NCBI RefSeq assembly: GCF_028885415.1
Contig: NZ_CP118527.1
Span: forward strand, 5,890,001 to 5,954,000
DNA length: 64,000 bases
Reading direction: 5' to 3'
Origin: Streptomyces coeruleorubidus
GTDB lineage: Bacteria; Actinomycetota; Actinomycetes; Streptomycetales; Streptomycetaceae
The notes beneath the pieces were generated by a model. The model did not search any database, was not told the DNA's origin, and was given only the letters and a program-made list of their open reading frames with translations. Position numbers and translations under genes: made by a program. This document shows, in pieces, positions 45,468 through 54,184 of this stretch. Numbering within the stretch: position 1 is the stretch's first letter; the number at the start of each line of letters is the position of its first letter.

Positions 45468-46436
45468 TCACCGGCGGGCGGAGTTCCAGGTCGTGACCAG
45501 CCCTGAGAGGGCCGTGGCGGCGGCGTCGGCGTCGTTGCCGTCGCCGCGTGCCTTGGGGGAGAGCTCCACGTGGAGGAACTTGGCGTGGTGGCGCTCCGCG
45601 GCCTTGCCCTGGACGTTCGTGGTGCCTTCCAGGGGGCAGCGGGCCGACCAGCTCCGGCAGACCCGCAGCCCGTCGGCCTGCATGGCGTCGGCCAGGGCGG
45701 CGGCCTCGGTGAAGGTGCTCCGCGCGGCTCCGGTGGAGAGGACCGCCTCGTAGGGGCGGTCCGAGTCCTTGGCGAAGCCGTGCAGTTGCACGCCCGGGAC
45801 GTCGCGTTTCTGGAGCTCCACGACGATGGCGTGGAAGACGCTGTCCGCCCTGTGGGCGACGTCGGCGGCGTCGCCCCGGCCCGCCTCGCGGTGCGCGCCG
45901 GCGAGGACCAGGGAGCCGCCGGGGTTGTCCTCCAGGAGCCGCACGCCGAGGCTTTCGGTGTCCCGGTCGGAGACGGGGTGCGGTACCTGGGCGTTCCAGC
46001 GGACGTCGGAGTCGGCGGTCAGGTAGAGGCGTCCCCAGCGTTCGGCCCGGCCGGGGCGGGCGGCGGCGATCTCGTCGTACCTGCGGCCGGACTCCGTGTC
46101 GGTGAGGCGGGTGAGCTTCAGGCCGAGGGGGTCGAGCAGTCGTTCGGCCTTCGTGGCGTCGCCGTCCAGGAGGTGGCCGACGCTCTCGGCGACGCGCTCG
46201 CGCTGGGCGTCGTCCGGTGGGGAGTACGCGGCGTCGGGCTCCAGGTCCGCCGTGTACGCGAGGATCCTGTTGCGGAGGTCCACGAGCTCCCGGGCGCCCG
46301 GAGTGGAGTCGTCCGTTGACCGGTCTGTGGCCGACTGGCAGCCGAACAGGGCGAGGACAAGTCCGATTTGGACCAGAATGCGAGTCAAATGTGACTGTCT
46401 TGTGACGGTAACTTCCGTGGTGCTTGTGTGCTCCAT
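45468..46436 (-). CDS. Lipoprotein with possible metallohydrolase motifs
   Basis: A 322-residue putative lipoprotein: a signal helix (residues ~15-32) and lipobox LFGC with Cys33, starting from ATG 46436. The middle is helical. The C-terminal half has AGAHREAGRGDAADV (HxE-like), GVQLHGFAKDSDRP and KFLHVELSPKARG, a set of His and Glu pairs in the order found in N-formylglutamate amidohydrolase/PghP-like and other zinc hydrolases. The exact family is not recognised. It is divergent from the CapA-like gene with only 14 bp between starts, so it probably belongs to the same envelope system. Extracytoplasmic hydrolysis of a polyamide is a hypothesis. Confidence 0.6.
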   Translation of the reverse strand: MEHTSTTEVTVTRQSHLTRILVQIGLVLALFGCQSATDRSTDDSTPGARELVDLRNRILAYTADLEPDAAYSPPDDAQRERVAESVGHLLDGDATKAERLLDPLGLKLTRLTDTESGRRYDEIAAARPGRAERWGRLYLTADSDVRWNAQVPHPVSDRDTESLGVRLLEDNPGGSLVLAGAHREAGRGDAADVAHRADSVFHAIVVELQKRDVPGVQLHGFAKDSDRPYEAVLSTGAARSTFTEAAALADAMQADGLRVCRSWSARCPLEGTTNVQGKAAERHHAKFLHVELSPKARGDGNDADAAATALSGLVTTWNSARR

Positions 46437-46450
46437 GTGAATATGATGCG

Positions 46451-47656
46451 GTGACACTTCGTAATCCTCTCCGGATCGCCCGGGCGGCAACCGCTTTCGC
46501 GGCCACCGTTGCCGTGACGACCGCGTGCACCTCCGCGGCATCCGCACCGCAGGTGAAGCCGGGTGGCCGCTCGTTCACCGTCGCCGCCGCCGGTGATGTG
46601 CTGATCCACCCCGAGCTGGTCGACCAGGCCGCCAAGGATGCCAAGAAGACCGGCGAGGGAGAGGCCGGGCTGGACTTCGGGCCGCTGCTCGCCGGGGTGA
46701 AGCCGGTCGTCAGTGAGGCCGATCTTGCGATCTGTCACATGGAGACGCCCGTCGGGAATCCGCGGGGTCCCTTCGAGGGGTACCCGGAGTTCCTCGTCCC
46801 GCCGCAGATCCTGACGACGCTCAAGGGTGTGGGCTACGACACCTGCTCGACGGCCTCCAATCACACCTACGACCACGGCCTCGGGGCCGTGCGGCGCACC
46901 TTGAACGCCATGGACAAGGCCGGACTCGGGCACACCGGCTCCGCTCGCACGCCCGAGGAAGCGGAACGGATCAACATTCGTGACGTCAAGGGAGTCAAGG
47001 TCGCCCACCTCTCGTTCTCCTGGATGTCGTTCCGCCACCCGACGCCGGAGAAGGAGAAATGGGCGTTCAACGAGCTCGACGCGGAGGCGATCAAGGACGC
47101 CGAGGCCCGGGCCCGTGAGAAGGGTGCCGAGGTGGTCATCCTGTCGGTGCACTGGGGGGCCGAGCACTACAACGAACCGAGCGTCGCCCAGCTGCGGTTG
47201 GCGGAGCGGCTCAGTGAGGAGACCGGGATCGACCTGGTGATCGGGCACCACTCCCACGCCGTGCAGCCGATCCAGAAGGTGAACGGCACCTGGGTCGCCT
47301 ACAGCCTGGGCAACCAGGTCGCCCGACACTCCTCGCCCACCGGGGTCACGGAGGAGGGCGCGATCGGCTGGTTCGAGTTCCGTGAGACGACCGACGGCTG
47401 GGACGTCTCCGCCCGCTACGCCACGACGCTGGTGGACATCCCGCCCGAGGTGGAGTCCGGTGAGAAGCCGCCCGCCGGCGCGGTCGAGGACCACCGGGTG
47501 GTCGACGTGCGCCGGGCCCTCGACGCGCCGGGCGACCTCTCCGAGGAGCGGCTCGCCCGTTACCGGCTGGCGGCCGACCGCACACGTGGCTTCCTGTACA
47601 ACCGCGGGGCGCCGGGGGGCGACGGCCTGAAGGAGCTCACGCTGGAGCGTGACTAG
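46451..47656 (+). CDS. CapA/PgsA-like metallophosphoesterase-fold lipoprotein
   Basis: A 401-residue protein starting GTG 46451. A lipoprotein signal ends in AVTTAC (Cys26). The calcineurin-like CapA fold follows with AAAGDVLIHP (46-55), the CHMETP region, SNHTYDHG, HWGAEHYNEP and GHHSHAVQPI, matching the metal-binding blocks of the family. CapA/PgsA anchors poly-gamma-glutamate synthesis or export at the membrane in bacilli, although its biochemical role is debated. An earlier GTG at 46424 is rejected because it would break the lipoprotein signal. The PgsB and PgsC relatives follow after one intervening gene. Confidence 0.9.
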   Translation: MTLRNPLRIARAATAFAATVAVTTACTSAASAPQVKPGGRSFTVAAAGDVLIHPELVDQAAKDAKKTGEGEAGLDFGPLLAGVKPVVSEADLAICHMETPVGNPRGPFEGYPEFLVPPQILTTLKGVGYDTCSTASNHTYDHGLGAVRRTLNAMDKAGLGHTGSARTPEEAERINIRDVKGVKVAHLSFSWMSFRHPTPEKEKWAFNELDAEAIKDAEARAREKGAEVVILSVHWGAEHYNEPSVAQLRLAERLSEETGIDLVIGHHSHAVQPIQKVNGTWVAYSLGNQVARHSSPTGVTEEGAIGWFEFRETTDGWDVSARYATTLVDIPPEVESGEKPPAGAVEDHRVVDVRRALDAPGDLSEERLARYRLAADRTRGFLYNRGAPGGDGLKELTLERD

Positions 47657-47793
47657 CGCCACAGCGCGTACGGGGCGACCGGCACAACTTCGGCGCTCCC
47701 CAACAGTCTTGTATACGGCGGTCCGTTACCTCTCCGCGGGAGCGGTGTTCTGTGCGGCCGTTCTTCACCCAGAGAGGCCGGAGGAGACCACCG

Positions 47794-50106
47794 GTGACAC
47801 CCACCCGAGCCGCGCGCCCCGTGAAGGGGGGACGGCGGCGCAGCCGAAGACGTGCGGACATGCCGCTGCTGGGCGGCGTCCGTCCCCCGATCGCGCTGCT
47901 GTGCGTGTTGGTGCTCGCCCTCGCCGGCCTCACCGCCCAGGTGCTCGGACCCGCCGGTGAGCAGCCCGTACCGCAGGCGGTGCTCTCCTCGCAGCAGCAC
48001 TTCGCCGAGGACGGCGCCATCGCCCTGCGCGCCTCGATCGACGAGCGGGTCACCGACCTGAACCGCACCGCCGCCGCGCTGAACGCGGGGTCGCCGGTGA
48101 AGCCCGAACGCGTCCTGTCCGACCTGGGGAAGACCTATCAGAAGTGGACGGGCACCACGGTCCTGGACCTGGAGAGCGGCAAGGTGCTGGCCGCCAGGGG
48201 TGAAACGATTCCCCTCGGGTGGCTCGACAAGGACGTCCTCACCGGGGACACGGCCCTCAAGCCCCGCATGGTGCGGCTGGAGACCGGCGACGTACGCCTG
48301 ATGACCATGGCGGTCCTGGACTTCGAGGACCGGCCGCAGCAGCTGCTGCTCGCCTCCAACAGCCTGTCCGTGCCCGCCATCAACCTGGGTCAGTTCCGCT
48401 CCATGGCGGTCGTCGCCACCGGCGGGGAGATCCTCGCCACGGCAGGCTTCGAACAGTCCGAGGCGCTCAACACCGACCAGGAGCGCAAGGAGCTGGCCTT
48501 CCTCCAGAAGCAGATGAGCGGGCTGTCCGCCAAGGCGGCACGGGAGACCGAGCAGGACCCGGTCAGTGCCAGGGAGCCGGGCTCCCGCGGCTACCCCGGG
48601 GTCAGCGGGACCCTGGTCGGCGGGAGCTACAACGGCCGTGTCACCACGGCCGGTTACGCCTCCCTCTCCTCCGCCGACCCGGAGGAGAAGAAGAGCGTCG
48701 GCGCGGGCCTCGGGCTCACCGTCGTCGCCCTGCTGCCCGTGGTCGAGCAGCAGGCCGCCGCTCCGGACCGGGAGCTGTACGGGCTGCTGGCGGCCGGAGC
48801 CCTGGTGGTGCTCGGACTGCTCGCCGCGGCCGTGCTGTGGGCGACCGTGCAGCGGCCGCTGCTGCGGCTGTTCCTGGAGTCCCGCCGACTGGCCCGGGGC
48901 GACCTGACCCGCCCGGTGGACGTGCCCCGCTGGGGTGAGGCCGCGCGCATCGGCTCCGCACTGGAGAGGCTGCGCGCGCAGTTGGGCGGCCCGGCCGATG
49001 ATCCCGGCGGGCGCCAGCGCGTCAAGGGACGGTTCGGGGTGCGCGGGCCGCTCGCGCTGACCGCCGTACTGCTGTTGCTGTGGTGCCTGCCCGTCGGCCT
49101 CCTGCTGAACCGCACCGACGACTCCGTCAGCATTCCGGCCAGCATGGTCGCGGACCAGCGTGACCGCACCGACCTGGTCGCCGACCGGGTGCGCCGGGCG
49201 CTCAACGAGGCGCAGGCGGACCTGGTCTCCGCGTCCCGGCTGATCGACCCGGACGACGCCGACGCCGGCCGCGCTCTGCTTGAGGAGACCCTGCGCGAGC
49301 ACACCCGCTACCAGGCGCTGTACCTCCTCGACGAGGACGGCGAGGTCGTCGCCCGCGCGGGCAAGGAGCCGCGCGCCGGTTTCGCCGACGCGGACGAGCT
49401 GCCGCTGGTCCGGGTGGCCGGCGAGGGCGCGAAGAAGCCGGTCGTCCAGGCCGGGGCGCCGGTGCCGGGCCGCAAGGGCATGGCCCTGGTCGGCGAGATC
49501 CGGGTCGAGTTCCTCAACTCGCTGCTGAAGCGGCCCGGGCTCGGCGAGGTCCGCGTGGTGGACTCCAAGGCGCGGACCATCGCCGCCGGCGACGGCTTCC
49601 TGGCCTTCGAGGAACTGCCGCGCGACGCGCTCACCGACCTCGTCCGGGCCGGCAGCGTCCACGTCGGCGCCGGTCCCGTCGAGAACGGTCTGCTGATCCG
49701 CGAGGGCCGCGGGGTCACCGTCGCCGCGGCCGCCCCCTTCTCCGGCGGTGGTGTGGCGGCCGACATCGGCTGGACCGTGGTCAGCTGGCAGAACGCCAAG
49801 GACTTCCAGATCACCCCGTACCAGCGCGAGGACCGCAGCGTCCTGGCCGGACTGCTCGGTCTGGCCCTGATCGTCGTCTGCCTCGGCTGGGTCCACCTGG
49901 TCGTGGCCCGGCCGATGCGGGCCCTGGCGGCCGGCGCGGAGAAGCTGGCCGACGGCGACCTCAAGTCCGTGCTGTACCCCCGCTACCAGGACGAGGTCGG
50001 CGCCGTCGTGCGCAGCCTCGAACTGCTGCGCCAGCAACTCCAGGCCCGTAAGCAGACCCAGGCGCGCCGGCTCGCGGAGCCGGAAGCCGGCGTTCGGGGA
50101 AGGTGA
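47794..50106 (+). CDS. Membrane protein with two sensor-HAMP units and no output domain
   Basis: A 770-residue protein starting GTG 47794 with GGAGGAG at 47780-47786. Topology: basic cytosolic start, membrane segment (~31-52), extracytoplasmic domain (~53-328), membrane segment (~330-352), HAMP-like region with ESRRLARGDLTRPVDVPRWG (~355-400), membrane segment (~416-438), second extracytoplasmic domain (~440-675), membrane segment (~680-701) and second HAMP-like region with AEKLADGDLKSVLYPRYQDE (~705-755). There is no kinase, cyclase or methyl-accepting domain after either HAMP. It lies 7 bp before the PgsB-like gene and so probably senses or scaffolds polymer synthesis. Confidence 0.8.
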   Translation: MTPTRAARPVKGGRRRSRRRADMPLLGGVRPPIALLCVLVLALAGLTAQVLGPAGEQPVPQAVLSSQQHFAEDGAIALRASIDERVTDLNRTAAALNAGSPVKPERVLSDLGKTYQKWTGTTVLDLESGKVLAARGETIPLGWLDKDVLTGDTALKPRMVRLETGDVRLMTMAVLDFEDRPQQLLLASNSLSVPAINLGQFRSMAVVATGGEILATAGFEQSEALNTDQERKELAFLQKQMSGLSAKAARETEQDPVSAREPGSRGYPGVSGTLVGGSYNGRVTTAGYASLSSADPEEKKSVGAGLGLTVVALLPVVEQQAAAPDRELYGLLAAGALVVLGLLAAAVLWATVQRPLLRLFLESRRLARGDLTRPVDVPRWGEAARIGSALERLRAQLGGPADDPGGRQRVKGRFGVRGPLALTAVLLLLWCLPVGLLLNRTDDSVSIPASMVADQRDRTDLVADRVRRALNEAQADLVSASRLIDPDDADAGRALLEETLREHTRYQALYLLDEDGEVVARAGKEPRAGFADADELPLVRVAGEGAKKPVVQAGAPVPGRKGMALVGEIRVEFLNSLLKRPGLGEVRVVDSKARTIAAGDGFLAFEELPRDALTDLVRAGSVHVGAGPVENGLLIREGRGVTVAAAAPFSGGGVAADIGWTVVSWQNAKDFQITPYQREDRSVLAGLLGLALIVVCLGWVHLVVARPMRALAAGAEKLADGDLKSVLYPRYQDEVGAVVRSLELLRQQLQARKQTQARRLAEPEAGVRGR

Positions 50107-50113
50107 CCCAGCC

Positions 50114-51610
50114 GTGCTCTATCTGTACTTCGTCCTGCTCACCGGCAGCGTGCTGCTGCTCGTGGCGGGCATCGTGGAACAGCGCCGGCATTACGCCAGC
50201 CTGCACAGCATCCCCTCGCGCGTGCTCGTGAACGGCATCCGCGGCAAGTCCTCCATCACCCGGCTGTGCGCCGGGGCGCTGCGCGGCGGCGACCTGGTCA
50301 CCGTGGCGAAGACCACGGGAACGGCGGCCCGGTTCATCCACCCGGACGCCACCGAGGAGCCGGTCTACCGCAAGTTCGGCATCGCCAACGTGGTGGAGCA
50401 GATCGGCATCGTGCGCCGGGCCGCCACCTACCGGCCCGACGCCCTCGTCATCGAGTGCATGGCCGTCATGCCGGCCCTGCAGGAGGTGAACCAGAGCAAG
50501 CTGATCCGCTCCACGATCGGCGTGCTGTGCAACGTCCGCGAGGACCACCTCGCCGAGATGGGGCCCACCCTCGACGACGTGGCGCGGTCCCTGTGCCGCT
50601 CCATGCCGGAGGACGGCATCTGCGTCACCGCGGAGAAGGAACGCTTCCACATCCTCCAGGAGGAGGCCGACGCCCGTAACTGCCAGTTGATCTACGCCGA
50701 CCCGGAGACCGTCACCGACGAGGAACTGCGCGGCTTCAGCTGGTTCACCTTCAAGGAGAACGTCGCGATCGCCCTCGTCGTGGCCGAACTGCTCGGCGTG
50801 GAACGGCGGGTCGCCCTGCAGGGCATGTACGACGCCCCGCCGGACCCGGGCGTCCTGTCCGTCGAGCGCTACCTGGCGCCCGAGGGCAAGCGGCTCGCCT
50901 TCGCCAACGTCTTCGCGGCCAACGACCCCGAGTCGACGCTGATGAACATCAACCAGCTCCTCGACCTCGGAGCCATCCACCGGCCGCTGAACGTCGTGAT
51001 CAACTGCCGGCCGGACCGCGTGGAGCGCAACGGCCAGATGGGCGAGATCATCCCCGACCTCCAGCCGGACCACGTCTTCGTCATCGGGCACCCGGCCAAG
51101 AGCGCGATCGACGCCATCCCCGCCGAGTGGCGCGACCGCGCGATCGACCTCGGGGGCGAGCGGCGGTCGGCCGAGGAGTTCATGCCCGCCCTGCTGGAGC
51201 GCCTGTCCGCCGACTCCTCCCTGGTCGCCATCGGCAACATCCACGGCCAGGGCGAGGAACTGCTGGAGTACCTGGCCGAACTCCCGGCGGATGAGTCCGC
51301 CACCGCCGACGCCGCGCGGCCCTCGGCCACGCCCACGCCGGTCCAGCCGGCGCGCCTGGACCCCTACGCCTCGTACCCCATGGCCTACGAGGAGCGCTAC
51401 CAGGCCTCCCGTACCCAGGAGATCCCGGTGGTCCACATCCCGGCCCAGCCGTCGGGGCCGTACGCCGACGCCGGATATCCCGCCCCGGCCCCGTACCAGC
51501 AGGTGCCGTACGCCGACCCGGCCGAACAGCCATGGCGGTACGCCGACGACCCCTACGGGCACTCCCCGTACCCGACGGCCGACGGCGGGGGGCAGCCTCC
51601 CCGTTCCTGA
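50114..51610 (+). CDS. pgsB: PgsB/CapB-like ATP-dependent amide ligase
   Basis: A 498-residue Mur-ligase-like enzyme. GTG start at 50114. An N-terminal hydrophobic helix (1-20) anchors it, and VNGIRGKSSITRL has the P-loop GIRGKSS at 41-47, close to the PgsB/CapB loop. Central Mur-ligase motifs include ECMAVMPALQEVNQSKLIRS (polymer amide ligase signature) and VLCNVREDHLAEMGPT. The enzyme activates carboxyl groups with ATP to make a gamma-linked polyglutamate or similar chain. The catalytic part matches the family length (~395); an extra ~100-residue Pro/Tyr/Ala tail has PYADPAEQPW-like repeats and looks disordered. PgsC follows. Confidence 0.88.
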   Translation: MLYLYFVLLTGSVLLLVAGIVEQRRHYASLHSIPSRVLVNGIRGKSSITRLCAGALRGGDLVTVAKTTGTAARFIHPDATEEPVYRKFGIANVVEQIGIVRRAATYRPDALVIECMAVMPALQEVNQSKLIRSTIGVLCNVREDHLAEMGPTLDDVARSLCRSMPEDGICVTAEKERFHILQEEADARNCQLIYADPETVTDEELRGFSWFTFKENVAIALVVAELLGVERRVALQGMYDAPPDPGVLSVERYLAPEGKRLAFANVFAANDPESTLMNINQLLDLGAIHRPLNVVINCRPDRVERNGQMGEIIPDLQPDHVFVIGHPAKSAIDAIPAEWRDRAIDLGGERRSAEEFMPALLERLSADSSLVAIGNIHGQGEELLEYLAELPADESATADAARPSATPTPVQPARLDPYASYPMAYEERYQASRTQEIPVVHIPAQPSGPYADAGYPAPAPYQQVPYADPAEQPWRYADDPYGHSPYPTADGGGQPPRS

Positions 51611-51674
51611 CGTCCACGGGCGGGACCCACGCCCGCCGCTCGCCCCGCACCCGCACCCGTGCCCGGAGACCCCG

Positions 51675-52157
51675 TTGACCACCGCCGCCCTGACCCCCGA
51701 GATGGCCGCCCTCGGCATCGCCATCGGCCTGTTCTTCTCGTTGTTGTGCTACCTGACCACCAACCTCTCGCCCGGTGGAATGATCACGCCGGGCTGGCTC
51801 GCCCTGACCCTCATCGAGGACCTCCAGCGAGCCGCGATGGTGGTCGGCGTCACCGCCCTCACCTATGCGGGCACCAAGGTCATGCAGCGGCTGGTGATCC
51901 TCTACGGCAAGCGGCTGTTCGCCGCGGTCGTCCTGCTGGGCGTGCTGCTCCAGGCCACCGTGATGATCGTGCTCTCGATCGAGTTCCCGCTGCTGTACGG
52001 CAACCAGACCCTCGGATTCATCGTGCCCGGCCTCATCGCGTACCAGATGGTCCGCCAGCCCAAGGGGCCGACCCTGCTGGCGACCGGCACCGTCTCGCTC
52101 ATGGCCTACATCGTCGTCGCCGCCGGACTGCTGCTCGGCATCATGCCCACCGTCTGA
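51675..52157 (+). CDS. pgsC: PgsC/CapC-like membrane protein
   Basis: A 160-residue membrane protein. The TTG at 51675 is chosen because GGAGA (51665-51669) is well spaced; an ATG at 51702 is the alternative. About five membrane helices are seen, with the family phrase LSPGGMITPGWLALTL near residues 33-48 and FIVPGLIAYQMVRQPKGPTL near 115-135. PgsC partners PgsB in membrane-bound polyglutamate synthase. Order pgsB-pgsC is conserved in bacilli. The 64-bp gap from pgsB carries the ribosome binding site. Confidence 0.87.
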   Translation: MTTAALTPEMAALGIAIGLFFSLLCYLTTNLSPGGMITPGWLALTLIEDLQRAAMVVGVTALTYAGTKVMQRLVILYGKRLFAAVVLLGVLLQATVMIVLSIEFPLLYGNQTLGFIVPGLIAYQMVRQPKGPTLLATGTVSLMAYIVVAAGLLLGIMPTV

Positions 52158-52197
52158 GAACCGGCGCACCCAGCGGCCGATAACCAGGAGACAACAC

Positions 52198-53283
52198 ATG
52201 GCAGGAAAGAAGAAATCGCGGCCGGTCCTCTCCGGCCTCGTGGTGCTGGCGCTCGTGGCGACCTCCGGCTACCTCACCGTGGAGCTGCGCAAACAGGAGG
52301 ACAAGGGCGTCCCCGCGATCACGAACGTCGGCGTGCTGGACGGCTCGGACCGGGCCGACGGCGCGACGAAGACCCGCGACAAGGGCCCGGAGAGCTGGTC
52401 CCGGCTGGAGAACCCGGCCCGCTCGGTGCTGCGCGGATCCGACGGACAGGTCAAGGCGGTGTTCACCGACGGGGCGCGCACCGCGACCCTGACCGGACCG
52501 GCCCGCACCTTCGCCGAGCCCTCGTCGACGAGCTCCAAGGTCTCCACGACGGACTGGGTCCGCCTCATGCCCGAGCCCTGGAAGAAGGGCGCGGAGAAGC
52601 AGAAGTGGTTCAAGGACTGGTACGCCGAACTCCAGGGCAGCAAGGAGGACGACCTGATCGCCGTCGCCTTCCAGTACGTCGCGGGCGCCAAGGAGAAGAA
52701 GGACGCGCAGGGCAACGTCTACGCCGGTGACGCCAACTTCGGCCCCCTCAACGCGACCGGTGCCGAGGGCGGCGACCTGCGCCTGGAGCAGTCCGACTTC
52801 TACGACTACCTGGGCGTCCAGTACCCGTTCCGGGACGGCGTGATCGGGCAGCCGGAGACCGCGCGCGCCAAGTCGATCGACTGCTCGGGATACATGCGGA
52901 TGGTGTTCGGCTACCGCGCCCGCTACCCGCTGATGTCCTCGGACGACTCGGGCGACGGCCTGCCGCGCACCGCCAACGGCATGGCCCGCTCGGACCAGGG
53001 GGCCGACGTCCTGCCGCTGACCGGTGTGTCGCCAAAGAACCGGCCCACCGGCATCGACCAGCTCCAGCCCGGAGACCTCGTCTTCTTCAAGCTCGACGCC
53101 CGGACCGGGCAGCGCCTGGACCACGTCGGCATGGTGCTCGGCTACGACACCGAGGGCCACCTGCTCTTCATCTCCAGCCGTGAGGAGGTCAACGGCCCGA
53201 CCATCGGCGACGTCGGCGGAGTGTCCCGGCTGGACGGCAACGGCTACTACGCCAAGACGCTGCGCAGCGCGAAGAGGCTGTGA
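52198..53283 (+). CDS. NlpC/P60 family peptidase, membrane-anchored
   Basis: A 361-residue exported protein with an uncleaved signal-anchor-like helix (VLSGLVVLALVATSGYLTV, ~10-28). A long N-terminal domain (about 30-200) precedes the catalytic domain: Cys229 in KSIDCSGYMRM, His309 in LDHVGMVLG and a downstream polar residue. NlpC/P60 enzymes cut gamma-D-glutamyl bonds in cell-wall peptides. In Bacillus a gamma-polyglutamate hydrolase of this fold (PgdS) follows the pgs genes. Position directly after pgsC supports polymer trimming or release, though a peptidoglycan role is not excluded. Confidence 0.88.
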   Translation: MAGKKKSRPVLSGLVVLALVATSGYLTVELRKQEDKGVPAITNVGVLDGSDRADGATKTRDKGPESWSRLENPARSVLRGSDGQVKAVFTDGARTATLTGPARTFAEPSSTSSKVSTTDWVRLMPEPWKKGAEKQKWFKDWYAELQGSKEDDLIAVAFQYVAGAKEKKDAQGNVYAGDANFGPLNATGAEGGDLRLEQSDFYDYLGVQYPFRDGVIGQPETARAKSIDCSGYMRMVFGYRARYPLMSSDDSGDGLPRTANGMARSDQGADVLPLTGVSPKNRPTGIDQLQPGDLVFFKLDARTGQRLDHVGMVLGYDTEGHLLFISSREEVNGPTIGDVGGVSRLDGNGYYAKTLRSAKRL

Positions 53284-53302
53284 CCGGGCGGGCGGCGGCC
53301 GG

Positions 53303-54184
53303 TCACTCGTCGGCGGCGGCCGACGCCTGGGCCTGGCCGCGGCGGTGGATCTGGTCGAACGCGAACTGGGCCAGGTCGTTGCCGGTCTTGAAGACCGCGG
53401 TGTCCTCGGGCGTCACGTCCTTGCCATTGGTGAAGCCGGCGTTGGTGAAGTAGGCGTAGCGACCGTAGGAGTTGCTGGTCGTGCGGCAGAACCCGGCCTC
53501 GCAGAAGGGCTTCACGCCGCCGCCGGAGAGTGACTTGACGAAGCTCCGCTTGTTGGTCTCGCCCTTGGCCTTGTCGGCCTGGGCCTCGGTGTCGAAGACC
53601 GCCACGCCGACCGTCACCGCGATGCCGTCCTTGACGTACGTGGCACGTATCAGGCGCGTGCAGTCGTTCGCGGTGAGGACCTTGGGGAGCGTGCCGCCGG
53701 CCGCCGAGGCGCAGTTCCTCGTGTCGGCCGTGGGGCCTTTCTTGTACAGCGTCCCGCCCATGGTCAGCTGGGTGCCCGAGAAGAGGGTGTCCGGGCTGAG
53801 CGGAGCCGTGTCCTTCTTCGCGCTGGCGATGAAGTCCTTCGGGTCCAGCGGGGGCGGGGCGCTGGTCGGGGCGAACGACGGGGCCGAGGCGGACTGGCTC
53901 GGGATGTCGGCCGAGGGCACCTGGGAGGTCGGACTGTTCGCCTGGTTGTCGCCGCCCGCCGAGACCACGGCCACCGCGACGGCAGCACCGATCGCGACGG
54001 TGGCGAGCGCGCCGCCGCCGACCAGGAGCAGCCGGCGTCGTTTGTTACGGGCCTCGGACGCCTCGGCGAGCGCGGCCCAGTCCGGAGACTGGCCGCCCCC
54101 GCTGCTCCAGGGCTGCTGCGACTGCGGTTTCCATGGATCCCACTGGGACTGGGGTCCCCCCTGCCCAAAGCTCATGGGGCGCAT
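53303..54184 (-). CDS. Membrane-anchored secreted protein with Ser/Pro linker
   Basis: A 293-residue protein. The Gln/Pro/Gly-rich cytosolic start (MRPMSFGQGGPQSQWDPWKP) leads to a membrane helix (about 52-75, LLLVGGGALATVAIGAAVAV) and a Ser/Pro linker, then a folded outer domain with TADTRNCASAAGGTLPKVLT, CTRLIRATYV and PFCEAGFCRTTSN, whose cysteines may pair. ATG 54175 is another possible start. No family is recognised. It is convergent with the NlpC/P60 gene (19-bp gap) and is common-looking for streptomycetes. Confidence 0.75.
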   Translation of the reverse strand: MRPMSFGQGGPQSQWDPWKPQSQQPWSSGGGQSPDWAALAEASEARNKRRRLLLVGGGALATVAIGAAVAVAVVSAGGDNQANSPTSQVPSADIPSQSASAPSFAPTSAPPPLDPKDFIASAKKDTAPLSPDTLFSGTQLTMGGTLYKKGPTADTRNCASAAGGTLPKVLTANDCTRLIRATYVKDGIAVTVGVAVFDTEAQADKAKGETNKRSFVKSLSGGGVKPFCEAGFCRTTSNSYGRYAYFTNAGFTNGKDVTPEDTAVFKTGNDLAQFAFDQIHRRGQAQASAAADE

